The notes under the pieces were generated by a model. It was not told the DNA's origin. It searched no databases and saw only the letters and a program-made list of their open reading frames with translations. From the NCBI RefSeq assembly GCF_023499255.1, contig NZ_CP092183.1, positions 5,328,501-5,392,500 of the forward strand: a DNA stretch of 64,000 nt, in the 5' to 3' direction. A program made the position numbers and the translations under genes. Shown piece after piece: positions 52,923 to 60,814 of the stretch. The first letter of the stretch is position 1; each line of letters starts with the position of its first letter. This DNA comes from Couchioplanes caeruleus. GTDB lineage: Bacteria; Actinomycetota; Actinomycetes; Mycobacteriales; Micromonosporaceae.

Positions 52923-53430
52923 GGTCCTCCTCCTCGCGCAGGGTGATGTCCTCGGCGGCCAGCACGGCCCGCAACGTGTCCAGTCCCCGCGAGCTCTGGC
53001 TCTTGACGGTGCCGCTCCGGCACCCCAGGACCTCCGCGGTCTCCCCGACGCTGAGGCCCTCGAGGAACCTCAGCACCAGAACCGCGCGCTGCCGGGGCGG
53101 CACTCGAAGCAGGGCGGCATGCAACCGCAGGCGTTCATCGACGTCACCGGACCGGTCCCGTACCGGCACGTCGGGCAGGGCGTCCCCAGCCGACCGCTCC
53201 CGCCGCCACGGCCGCCGCTTCTCCCCGATCGCAGCCCGAATCACCATGGTCCGGGCATACGCCTCAGGCGTGCTCACCTTGTTCCACCGCAGATAAAGCT
53301 TGGCCAACGCGCCGGCAACCGCATCCTCGGCAGCCTGCCAATCACCGCAGGTCACGTACGCGAGAGCGCGCAGCGGCTCGAACCGGACCCGGACGAACTC
53401 GCGAAAGCCCTCGTCGTCTTCGGCATCCAC
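52903..53430 (-). CDS. ECF sigma factor (SigE-family type)
   Basis: 175 aa. Region 2: EGFREFVRVRFEPLRALAYVTCGDWQAAEDAVAGALAKLYLRWNKV. Region 4: LLRVPPRQRAVLVLRFLEGLSVGETAEVLGCRSGTVKSQSSRGLDTLR. GTG 53430 has AAGGGAG about 12 nt upstream, rather far. It belongs to the same broad type as the sigma factor near 30.5 kb, each with its own membrane partner overlapping downstream. Confidence 0.92.
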   Translation of the reverse strand: MDAEDDEGFREFVRVRFEPLRALAYVTCGDWQAAEDAVAGALAKLYLRWNKVSTPEAYARTMVIRAAIGEKRRPWRRERSAGDALPDVPVRDRSGDVDERLRLHAALLRVPPRQRAVLVLRFLEGLSVGETAEVLGCRSGTVKSQSSRGLDTLRAVLAAEDITLREEEDHVLSRS

Positions 53431-53597
53431 TCGGTAGTGCTCCCTTCGTCGCCACCTAGAGGCGCGCCGGCCGGCGAAGGGTTGCACACCGGGTCCAACT
53501 TTTTCGGCCCGGCTCACTTCCAAGCCCCGGCCTCGTCGTCGCAGCGTCGTGCCGGAATTCGCCGGGGCGATGGCACCTCGCGCTCTGCCGTACGACG

Positions 53598-54557
53598 TCA
53601 GTGCCCGTCTGAGCCGTATCGCTCGACGAGCGCGCTGCCGATCGAGGCGAGGCGGTCCCGCACACTCGGAGGACCGGTCACCTCGACCCATTCGACCAGC
53701 CCGGCAAGCTCGCCGGCGAGAATGTCCTCGTCGCTGCCGCGGATCACGACCTCGATGCGGCCGTCGGTCGTGGAACCTCCCACCTCGAGCCGACCGCCGA
53801 ACGCCATCCGGAGCATGCCTGTCTCCTCAGGCGCGCACACCGCCCGGGCCGCGACGGGTGTTCGTCTGCGGTCGACCTCGTCCGCGATCGCGCGCCAGCT
53901 CTCGGCAAGGTCGAAGTCATCGGGCCGGTGCACGGGATCGCCGGTCGGGTCGACGGACGACACGCGGTCGATCCGGAAAGTTCGCCGGCCGGCCTCGGTG
54001 CCGGAGACGAGGTACCACGCCGCGCCTTTGGCGACGATGCCGAGCGGGTGCACGGTTCGCTCGGTTCCGGTGCCTTCCCGGTCGACGTAGCCGAGGCGGA
54101 CCTGGACGCCGCGGATCACCGCGTCCTGGACTTCGTCGAGGAAGCGGGGTGGCCGGGGCTCGACCCGGCTCCACCCCCATTGGTGGGGGTCCATGACCAG
54201 CGACGCCGCCGCCGCCTCCGCCTGCACGCGGAACGGCTGCGGCAGGGCATGGACGAGTTTGCGCAGCGCCGCTTTCACCGCCGGCGTCACAGCCGAGGCA
54301 GGGCCGGCGACCAGGAACAGGGCGCGGGCCTCCCCCGCGGTCAACCCGGACAGGTCGGTGCGGGCGCCGCCCACGAGGCGCCAGCCGCCGCCCCGGCCCT
54401 GCACGGAGTACACGGGCACACCGGCCATGCCCAGGGCGTCGAGGTCGCGGCGGGCGGTGCGCTCGGATATCTCCAACTCTCGGGCGACTTCCGCTGCTGT
54501 CACCTGCTCGCGGCGTTGCAGCAGGAAAAGGATGGCCATCAACCGGTCGGCTCGCAC
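53598..54557 (-). CDS. YafY-type regulator with HTH and WYL domains
   Basis: 319 aa. N-terminal HTH_11 (MRADRLMAILFLLQRREQVTAAEVARELEISERTARRDLDAL), then the WYL domain with the ligand-pocket segment TERTVHPLGIVAKGAAWYLVSGTEAGRRTFRIDRV and a C-terminal WCX extension. GTG 54557 has a GGAAG site upstream. It is divergent from an epoxide hydrolase gene across 63 nt and probably controls it. Confidence 0.92.
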   Translation of the reverse strand: MRADRLMAILFLLQRREQVTAAEVARELEISERTARRDLDALGMAGVPVYSVQGRGGGWRLVGGARTDLSGLTAGEARALFLVAGPASAVTPAVKAALRKLVHALPQPFRVQAEAAAASLVMDPHQWGWSRVEPRPPRFLDEVQDAVIRGVQVRLGYVDREGTGTERTVHPLGIVAKGAAWYLVSGTEAGRRTFRIDRVSSVDPTGDPVHRPDDFDLAESWRAIADEVDRRRTPVAARAVCAPEETGMLRMAFGGRLEVGGSTTDGRIEVVIRGSDEDILAGELAGLVEWVEVTGPPSVRDRLASIGSALVERYGSDGH

Positions 54558-54620
54558 TCCGACAACACTTCCGTTAAAACCGGTCAAGAGGTGACCGGTA
54601 TCGGTCGGCAGGATGCCGGC

Positions 54621-55559
54621 ATGACAATCGACTTTCCTCGGCCCACCCGCGTTTCGGTCAACGGTGTGGAACTCGAAGTCTTCGAAGCCGGCCGGCAGAA
54701 CGCGGAGAAGCCCATCGTGCTCTGTCACGGCTGGCCGGAGCACGCCTTCTCCTGGCGCCATCAGATTCCCGCTCTCGCGGCAGCGGGCTACCACGTCATC
54801 GTCCCGAACCAGCGCGGTTACGGCACCTCGTCCCGCCCGACCGAAGTCACCGACTACGACATCGCCCACCTGTCGGGTGACCTCGTCGCCCTCCTCGATC
54901 ACTACGGATACGACGATGCCACGTTCGTCGGTCACGATTGGGGCGCAGCCGTCGTCTGGGGCCTGACCCTGTTGCACCCGAACCGGGTCAACAAGGTGAT
55001 CAACCTGAGTCTGCCGTACCTCGTGCGCGGAGACATCCCCTGGATCGAGGGCATGGAAGCCGTGCTCGGCAGCGACTTCTATTTCGTCCACTTCAACCGG
55101 CAGCCGGGCGTCGCGGACGCCGTGTTCCAGGAGAACACGTTCCAGTTCATCCGGAACCTGTACCGGAAGAACGTACCCTTCGCGGAGCCTGAGCCGGGCA
55201 ATGCGTTGATCAACCTCGCCAGGGCGGAAACTCCACGGGGTGAGCCCGTCATGAGTGACGACGAACTGGCTGTCTTCGTCTCGGCCTTCGAATCGACAGG
55301 GTTCACGGGCGGAATCAATTGGTACCGAAACCTGGACCGCAACTGGCGCCTGCTGGCGGACGTGGACCCGGTCATCCGGCAGCCCACGCTCATGATCTAC
55401 GGCGACCGCGACACGGTCGCGAGGTCGGAGAGACTGACGGAATTCGTGCCGAATGCGGAAGTGGTCAGTCTGGACTGCGGTCATTGGATCCAGCAGGAGA
55501 AGCCGCAGGAAACGACCGCGGCGATGCTGACGTGGCTGGACCAGCGGGATCCCGCCTGA
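54621..55559 (+). CDS. Epoxide hydrolase (alpha/beta fold)
   Basis: 312 aa. HGWPEHAFSWRHQIPAL carries the oxyanion motif, GHDWGAAVVWGL the nucleophilic Asp of epoxide hydrolases, and DCGHWIQQEKP the catalytic His; the cap domain contains the FIRNLYRKNVPF and NWYRNLDRNW segments with Tyr residues that activate the epoxide. AGGATG precedes ATG 54621. Codon use is visibly less GC-biased than the neighbours (many GAA, TTC/TTT, TAT, GGT), suggesting acquisition. Divergent from the WYL regulator. Confidence 0.93.
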   Translation: MTIDFPRPTRVSVNGVELEVFEAGRQNAEKPIVLCHGWPEHAFSWRHQIPALAAAGYHVIVPNQRGYGTSSRPTEVTDYDIAHLSGDLVALLDHYGYDDATFVGHDWGAAVVWGLTLLHPNRVNKVINLSLPYLVRGDIPWIEGMEAVLGSDFYFVHFNRQPGVADAVFQENTFQFIRNLYRKNVPFAEPEPGNALINLARAETPRGEPVMSDDELAVFVSAFESTGFTGGINWYRNLDRNWRLLADVDPVIRQPTLMIYGDRDTVARSERLTEFVPNAEVVSLDCGHWIQQEKPQETTAAMLTWLDQRDPA

Positions 55560-55633
55560 CACTCCAGCAGTACATCCGCTGCACGGTCCGGCTGAGGGCT
55601 CGCGGTTCGTAGTCGCTGGTCATTCCCCTCGCG

Positions 55634-55666
55634 CTGCGGGTTGGTGGCGTCAGCGCCAGCCCGCAG
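55634..55666. terminator. Hairpin between the epoxide hydrolase and clpP genes
   Basis: CTGCGGG ... CCCGCAG arms with further partial pairing (TTGGTGGCG / CGCCAGC) give a long GC-rich hairpin 75 nt after the epoxide hydrolase stop. It probably terminates that transcript. Confidence 0.5.
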
Positions 55667-55739
55667 TGGCGTGCGCCGGAGTGCGTCCGCCTCCGGTGGT
55701 GCGCATAGGCGTCCCTCCTGACGGACGTTCGTCGCCGCC

Positions 55740-55756
55740 ATCCGCTGACAGCAGAT
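55740..55756. promoter_or_regulatory. Palindrome upstream of the clpP pair
   Basis: ATCCGCTGACAGCAGAT has 7 of 8 complementary arm positions around a single central base, 70 nt upstream of the first clpP start. It partly resembles the published PopR palindrome (TTCTGCC-N3-GGCAGAA), agreeing at 9 of 14 positions on the minus strand. Confidence 0.45.
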
Positions 55757-55825
55757 TTCCTTGGTATGCCGGCGTTTCCCGGCCGATCGTGGAGGCCGCG
55801 ACGCCCGGCACGAGGAGACGGAATC

Positions 55826-56452
55826 ATGCAACTGACACATGGGGTCAGCCCCTGGACCGCGGGGTCCATCGACGACCAGGTGGCCGCGCGGCTGCTGCAT
55901 CAGCGGATCATCGTGCTCGGGAGTGAGGTCGACGATCCGGTGGCGAACCGGCTGTGCGGGCAGCTCCTGCTGCTCTCCGCCGAGGACCCGCTCGGAACGA
56001 TCAGCCTCTACATCAACTCTCCGGGCGGGTCTGTCAGCGCCGGGCTCGCCATCTACGACACCATGCGGCTGATTCCGAACGACGTCAGCACACTCGCCCT
56101 CGGTCTGGCCGGGAGCATGGGCCAGTTCCTGCTCACCGCGGGTACGCCGGGTAAGCGCTTCAGCCTTCCGCACGCGCAGGTTCTCATGCACCAGGGGTCC
56201 GCCGGCTTCGGTGGCACCGCAGCTGACGTGGAGATCTACGCCGACCAGCTGGAACGAATCGGGACCACCCTGCTACGGCTCACCGCCGAGCACACCGGGC
56301 AGAGCATGGCGACCGTCGAACGCGACAGCAGGCGGGACCGGTGGTTCACCGCTGAAGAAGCCCGGGAGTACGGACTGATCGACCACATCCTGGGCAGCGT
56401 CGACGACGTACGCCCCACCGTGCAGCGTCTGCCGATGGGGCTGAGCGCATGA
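55826..56452 (+). CDS. clpP: ATP-dependent Clp protease proteolytic subunit (ClpP3-like)
   Basis: 208 aa. Catalytic Ser in [12 protein letters not shown], His in [11 protein letters not shown] and Asp in the following [15 protein letters not shown] helix; [19 protein letters not shown] is the family signature. ATG 55826 follows GAGGAGACGG. Together with the next gene (ATGA overlap) it forms a two-subunit protease, as in streptomycete clpP3-clpP4, which are normally silent and induced when ClpP1P2 fails. Numbering by homology to a given pair cannot be decided here. Confidence 0.92.
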   Translation: MQLTHGVSPWTAGSIDDQVAARLLHQRIIVLGSEVDDPVANRLCGQLLLLSAEDPLGTISLYINSPGGSVSAGLAIYDTMRLIPNDVSTLALGLAGSMGQFLLTAGTPGKRFSLPHAQVLMHQGSAGFGGTAADVEIYADQLERIGTTLLRLTAEHTGQSMATVERDSRRDRWFTAEEAREYGLIDHILGSVDDVRPTVQRLPMGLSA

Positions 56453-57060
56453 GCCAGTACACGATTCCCACCGTGGTCGAGAAGACGCCGACCGGTGAGC
56501 GCGCCTACGACATCTACTCGCGGCTGCTGTCCGACCGCATCATCTTCCTCGGCACCGAGATCGACGACGGTGTCGCCAACGTGGTGATCGCCCAGCTGCT
56601 GCACCTCGAGTCGGCCGGCGAGCAGGAGATCGCGCTGTACATCAACTCGCCGGGCGGCTCGTTCAGCGCGCTCACGGCGATCTACGACACCATGAACTTC
56701 ATCCGCTGTGACGTCACGACATTCTGCGTGGGGCAGGCGTCGTCGGCGGCGGCGGCTCTGTTGGCGGCCGGCACTCCCGGCAAGCGCTCGGTGCTGCGGC
56801 ACGCCAAGGTGACGCTGCACCAGCCGTCGAGCCAGGCCCGGGGCACACTGCCCGACCTGGCGGTCGAGGCGAAGGAGGTGGCGAAGGTGCGGGCCGAGAT
56901 GGACCGGATCCTCGCCGACCACACCGGCCACTCGACAGCGAAGATCCGGGAGGACACCGACCGCAGCATGGCGCTGACCGCGGCGGAGGCGGTCGCCTAC
57001 GGCCTGGCCGACCGGGTGATCACCACCCGCCCCTCCCGCGCGTACCGGCTGAGCGCGTAG
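56449..57060 (+). CDS. clpP: ATP-dependent Clp protease proteolytic subunit (ClpP4-like)
   Basis: 203 aa, coupled to the preceding clpP by a 4-nt overlap. [19 protein letters not shown], catalytic Ser in [16 protein letters not shown], His in [10 protein letters not shown] and an Asp in [11 protein letters not shown] are all present, although the canonical Met after the Ser is replaced by Ala (SSAA for ASMG). It should assemble with its partner into the two-ring chamber fed by ClpX or ClpC. The convergent regulator gene begins 24 nt beyond its stop. Confidence 0.92.
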   Translation: MSQYTIPTVVEKTPTGERAYDIYSRLLSDRIIFLGTEIDDGVANVVIAQLLHLESAGEQEIALYINSPGGSFSALTAIYDTMNFIRCDVTTFCVGQASSAAAALLAAGTPGKRSVLRHAKVTLHQPSSQARGTLPDLAVEAKEVAKVRAEMDRILADHTGHSTAKIREDTDRSMALTAAEAVAYGLADRVITTRPSRAYRLSA

Positions 57061-57083
57061 AAGGCGGGCAGGCCCCGTTCGGA

Positions 57084-57455
57084 TCAGGCGGCGAGCAGCA
57101 TGACGTCGCCGCTGCGCCGGGGTCGGATCGGGGCCGGCGCGGGAGCGGCCCGGCGCAATCGGGCGGGGTCCAACTGCAGCACGGTGGCCCGGCCGGCGGT
57201 GAGGTCCTGCCGCACCTCGGCGAGCATGTCGACCAGGTCGAGGCCCAGCGAGTCGCAGACCGCCGCCACGATCTCCGAGCTGGGCTCCTTGAGGCCGCGC
57301 TCGACCTCGGAAAGGTACTGCACTGAGACGTTCGCGTCGCGAGCCACCTCGGCGAGTGTGCGGCGCTGCTCCCGCCGCCGGCGGCGCAGCACCTCGCCGA
57401 CCACCGTCCGCAACAGCGGCCGGCGATGACCATCGGTGTGCCGCAGGTCTGCCAT
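57084..57455 (-). CDS. PopR/ClgR-type XRE regulator of clpP genes
   Basis: 123 aa. HTH_3 domain TVVGEVLRRRRREQRRTLAEVARDANVSVQYLSEVERGLKEPSSEIVAAVCDSLGLDL, very close in pattern to ClgR/PopR of actinobacteria. The C-terminus ends VMLLAA: hydrophobic residues with a terminal Ala-Ala, like the degrons by which ClgR and PopR are destroyed by ClpP1P2. It would therefore accumulate when the main Clp protease fails and activate the adjacent clpP pair. ATG 57455 has a TANNNT box 6 nt upstream. Confidence 0.88.
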   Translation of the reverse strand: MADLRHTDGHRRPLLRTVVGEVLRRRRREQRRTLAEVARDANVSVQYLSEVERGLKEPSSEIVAAVCDSLGLDLVDMLAEVRQDLTAGRATVLQLDPARLRRAAPAPAPIRPRRSGDVMLLAA

Positions 57456-57461
57456 AGGCTC

Positions 57462-57467
57462 ACCCTA
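57462..57467 (-). promoter_or_regulatory. -10 box TAGGGT of a probable leaderless promoter (PopR/ClgR-type gene)
   Basis: On the minus strand TAGGGT is 6 nt before ATG 57455. A short dyad AGGTC-GT-GACCT (57467-57478) overlaps its upstream edge and could be an autoregulatory site. Confidence 0.5.
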
Positions 57468-57567
57468 GGTCGTGACCTGGCCTTCTCGAGGTCCCGGGCG
57501 TTAAGCCAGGAGCGAAGCCGCCGGCCGGCCCGGTGTGGCACGCACGTCGAGCCCCGGCAGCTCTCGC

Positions 57568-59193
57568 TCAGTAGCGGAACTTGTGCCGGGCGCTGCGGCG
57601 GTTCACCCGGGCCGGCAGGTCATCCACATTCTCGCGTGGAGGCCGTAGCTCGTCCGGCTCACGGCCCTGGGTAAAATCCCGCATTGTCACGACGAAGCCC
57701 TGGACCAACCGGTCCGCACGCAGGTCGCGGTACGTGGCCTCGACCAGCACCTGGGTTCCGTCGGCCCGGAGCAGTGAGCAGTACACCACCCCGTCCCCGG
57801 AGCTGCGGAAGGCCTGGCGCAGCGGGACGCGATCATCCGGGTGCACGAGGTCGTCGAGGGTGGCCAGGGGTGGCAGGTCGTCCGTGCCGAGCAGGTCGCG
57901 CAGGGACGGGCTGGCGTACCGGATGCGTTGATCCTCGTCGATCACCACCATGATGTCCGCGCTGTTGCGGATCACCGCGCGCAGGTAGAGGTCGCTGTCG
58001 CGGCGGCCGACCGCCTCCACCAGGGAGATGCGGTCCAGGGCGAGCGCCGCCTGGCCGGCCAGGACCTCGAGGGTGTCGCGCGTGGCGGTGAGGACGTCCC
58101 GCCGGCCTTCGAGGATGAGGGCTCCGCCGCTGGGCCGGGCGACGGCGAGCGGTTCGAGCCTCAGCGGGCAGACCAGCGTGGCGTAGTCACGGTCGGAGTC
58201 CTCGGTCCACCAGCTCCGGTGCGCCGGGCCGGGCGCCGCTTCGAGCGTGAGCTGGTGGTCGTCGAGGGCGAAGACGGTGCTGCGGATCGCGTACGGTGGC
58301 ATGAGCTGGGCGACAGCGGCCCGGACGGCCGCGTCGACGGCCGCTGCGTCGGCCGCGGCGACCAACGCGGCGCTCGCCTGCCGCAGGGCCCGTTCCCGCG
58401 CCAGGGCCTGGCCGTTCAGGGTCACCGAGTCGGTCAGTCGGGTGATGGTCAGCAGAAGCGTGATCGCACCGGCCGCAGCGATCACCACGCCGTCATTGAC
58501 CGTGCCGTGGATCGCCTCGATCAGCAGAACCACCGGCGGGGTGGCGACGGAAATTCCCAGCAGCGCCGTCCAGCGCGCCCGCCACGGGCTCGGCCTCGGC
58601 GCCGCGGGCTCGGTGAGCCTGACCATCGACGGGTGCAGCGCGGCGGCGCCCCAGGCCAGGTAGAGCACCACGAACCCGGACTCGCTCAGCCGCCCCGGCC
58701 ACAACGGCTGCACGATGTCACTGACCAGGACACCCACCGCCCCGATGACCAGCAGCACGGCGGAGAGATTCCGCCCTACGGCGAGGAGCACGCGGGCGAC
58801 CACCGCGAGGAGCAGCAGGGCCCCGATCACGTACGCGCCGGAGACGTTGCCGATCCGGCCCGCGTCGCCGATGACGAACACCCAGACCACGAGCAGCGTG
58901 GAGCACGCGAACGCGAGCAGGTCGATGAGCCGCGCCCGCTCGACGAGGATCGCACCGACCCGGGTCAGCTGCAGCAGGCTCCACGCGACGAGCACGAACA
59001 TGGCGTAGAAGGAGAATTCGGCGACGCCCGGCCGCCCCAACGCGGTCAGCACGTCGCCCACGGCGCTCGCGACGATGGCGCCGGCGAGCAGCAGCCAGGG
59101 GCCGGGCCGGGCGGGCCGGTGACGACGTACGCCGTAGACGATGGCGGCAGCGCTGCCACATCCCAGCACAACCCATTCGAAGGCCCTCAGCAC
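57568..59193 (-). CDS. Membrane sensor with GAF and PAS domains but no output domain
   Basis: 541 aa. About nine membrane helices fill residues 1-260, followed by a GAF-like region (LRQASAALVAAADAAAVDAAV...GQAALALDRISLVEAVGRRDSDLYLR) and a PAS domain (AVIRNSADIMVVIDEDQRIRYASPSLRDLLG...GFVVTMRDFTQGREPDELR). The protein stops about 25 residues after the PAS. Relatives with this sensory array usually continue into GGDEF and EAL domains of cyclic-di-GMP turnover. GTG 59193 is the start; upstream TACTAG is a weak -10. It is either a truncated signalling enzyme or a ligand-binding partner protein. Confidence 0.82.
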   Translation of the reverse strand: MLRAFEWVVLGCGSAAAIVYGVRRHRPARPGPWLLLAGAIVASAVGDVLTALGRPGVAEFSFYAMFVLVAWSLLQLTRVGAILVERARLIDLLAFACSTLLVVWVFVIGDAGRIGNVSGAYVIGALLLLAVVARVLLAVGRNLSAVLLVIGAVGVLVSDIVQPLWPGRLSESGFVVLYLAWGAAALHPSMVRLTEPAAPRPSPWRARWTALLGISVATPPVVLLIEAIHGTVNDGVVIAAAGAITLLLTITRLTDSVTLNGQALARERALRQASAALVAAADAAAVDAAVRAAVAQLMPPYAIRSTVFALDDHQLTLEAAPGPAHRSWWTEDSDRDYATLVCPLRLEPLAVARPSGGALILEGRRDVLTATRDTLEVLAGQAALALDRISLVEAVGRRDSDLYLRAVIRNSADIMVVIDEDQRIRYASPSLRDLLGTDDLPPLATLDDLVHPDDRVPLRQAFRSSGDGVVYCSLLRADGTQVLVEATYRDLRADRLVQGFVVTMRDFTQGREPDELRPPRENVDDLPARVNRRSARHKFRY

Positions 59194-59240
59194 GCCTAAC
59201 TAGTACCAGCGGCGTTGCAGCGTGTCCACGTCGGTATATA

Positions 59241-59252
59241 CGTAGCGCTACG
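59241..59252. promoter_or_regulatory. Perfect 12-bp palindrome in an AT-rich patch
   Basis: CGTAGCGCTACG directly follows TATATA, a rare AT-rich run here, in the 164-nt space between the divergent sensor and hypothetical membrane protein genes. Likely an operator controlling one or both. Confidence 0.45.
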
Positions 59253-59357
59253 CTTTGTACCATCCCGGCCCGGCTTGGCAATCGACGCGACCAGCGGCGC
59301 CCGGCACGCCGGATCGAGTGTCATCCCATCGTGGTCCGAGCGTCGGCGGGAGCGGAT

Positions 59358-59873
59358 GTGGCGATTGTCGTCGGCCTGCTGTGCGCCGTGGTCGGAGCGA
59401 CGGTTGGCGCTCTGGTCACCTACCTCTCGACTCGCTCCACCATGAGACTGACGCTGGAGCACACTTACGATCAGAACCTGCAGAGCAAACGCCTCGAGCG
59501 TTACCAGGAACTGTTCCACGTCTCGCGTTGCCTGCCCCGTTACTTCCTCCCGGGAGAAGAGCCCGACAGGATGGAGCTTCTGGCCTTCAGGGAGACCTTC
59601 AGCGCCTGGTATTTCGGCGAGAAGGGAGGCGGCATGTTCCTTACTCCCGCCTCGCAGGAGCTCTCCTTGAGGCTCCTGAATCTCCTCGTGGAGATCGGGT
59701 CCGACGATGCCGGGTCGCCCCGGTTGCGGGCGGCGGAGTCGCGACAGGTACGGGAGCTCGCCGGTGAGCTGAGGCACCAGCTGGCCGAGGACGTCGGCGC
59801 TTCCCACCCACCCGGGCTGCGGTGGACGAGGCCCGGCAAGACCTCACCTCCGCCGCCGGGCATAGCCGAGTGA
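59358..59873 (+). CDS. Hypothetical membrane-anchored protein
   Basis: 171 aa from GTG 59358, chosen because GGGAG lies 7 nt upstream; GTG 59331 would add nine residues. One N-terminal helix (AIVVGLLCAVVGATVGALVTYL) is followed by a charged alpha-helical cytoplasmic region (LTLEHTYDQNLQSKRLERYQELFHVSRCLPRYF...), typical of small membrane proteins with a tail counting structural helices. No family recognised. Codon usage is less GC-biased than in most of the window. Divergent from the GAF/PAS sensor. Confidence 0.65.
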   Translation: MAIVVGLLCAVVGATVGALVTYLSTRSTMRLTLEHTYDQNLQSKRLERYQELFHVSRCLPRYFLPGEEPDRMELLAFRETFSAWYFGEKGGGMFLTPASQELSLRLLNLLVEIGSDDAGSPRLRAAESRQVRELAGELRHQLAEDVGASHPPGLRWTRPGKTSPPPPGIAE

Positions 59874-59896
59874 GCAGGACCGCCTGACCCGGCGGC

Positions 59897-60718
59897 TCAG
59901 CGGGCCCGCGCGACCGCCCCGTACCCCGTGGCCTCCGCCGGTGTCGGACGCGGTCCCGGGCCGGGGCGCCAGTCGGACACCGAGACGATGCCCGGTTCGA
60001 GCAGCTCGAGTCCCTCGAAGAACCGCGACACCTCCGCCAGCGGCCGGGGGCTGAACCTGGGCTTGATCGGCTCGTTGACCGCGTTCATGGCCGCGATCGT
60101 CTCCGGGTCCAGCGGGTCGAACGTCGCGTGGGACAGCACCAGGTAGCTTCCCTGCGGCATCGCGTCGAAGAGGCGTTTGACGATCGCCCAGGGGTCCTCG
60201 TGGTCCTCGACGAAGTGCAGGATCGCCACCAGCAGCAGCGCCACCGGCTGGGAGAAGTCCAGCGTCTCCCGTACGGCCGGGTCGTCGAGGATCGACTCGG
60301 GGTCCCGGACGTCGGCGTCGATGTACGCCGTGCGGCCCTCGTCCGAGCTGGTCAGCAGCGCTCGGGCGTGGGTGAGGACGAGGGGGTCGTTGTCCACGTA
60401 CACGATGCGGGATTCCGGGGCGAGGGACTGTGCCACGTCGTGCACGTTCTCCGCCGTGGGCAGGCCGGTGCCGATGTCGAGGAACTGGCGGATGCCGGCC
60501 TCGGCGGTGAGGTGGCGGACCGCGCGGCGCATGAAGGCACGGTTCTCCCGGGCCGCGGTGCGGATGTGCGGGAAGACCGAGGCGATCGCCTCCGCCGCCT
60601 CGCGGTCGGCCTGGAAGTTGTCCTTACCGCCCAGCCAGTAGTCGTACCGTCGCGCTGGGTGAGGCTTGGTCGCGTCGATACGGACCGCGCCCGGCCGGGT
60701 GTCGCCGTCGGTGCCCAC
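59897..60718 (-). CDS. DUF574 SAM-dependent methyltransferase
   Basis: 273 aa. The family (PF04672) signature begins DATKPHPARRYDYWLGGKDNFQADREAAEAI and continues with QFLDIGTGLPTAENVHDVAQ (SAM loop) and RIVYVDNDPLVLTHARALL. These proteins are abundant in actinomycetes; substrates are mostly unknown. GTG 60718 follows AGGAG by 6 nt; GTG 60721 and ATG 60790 are alternatives. Confidence 0.92.
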   Translation of the reverse strand: MGTDGDTRPGAVRIDATKPHPARRYDYWLGGKDNFQADREAAEAIASVFPHIRTAARENRAFMRRAVRHLTAEAGIRQFLDIGTGLPTAENVHDVAQSLAPESRIVYVDNDPLVLTHARALLTSSDEGRTAYIDADVRDPESILDDPAVRETLDFSQPVALLLVAILHFVEDHEDPWAIVKRLFDAMPQGSYLVLSHATFDPLDPETIAAMNAVNEPIKPRFSPRPLAEVSRFFEGLELLEPGIVSVSDWRPGPGPRPTPAEATGYGAVARAR

Positions 60719-60814
60719 CACGATCTCCTGTCGTCCGTGACAATGTGGCGAGCGGATGCCCCGGGTGTCCGTGGCATCCGCTCGCGCCATCGTAGTGGCA
60801 GATCGCCGTGGCCG

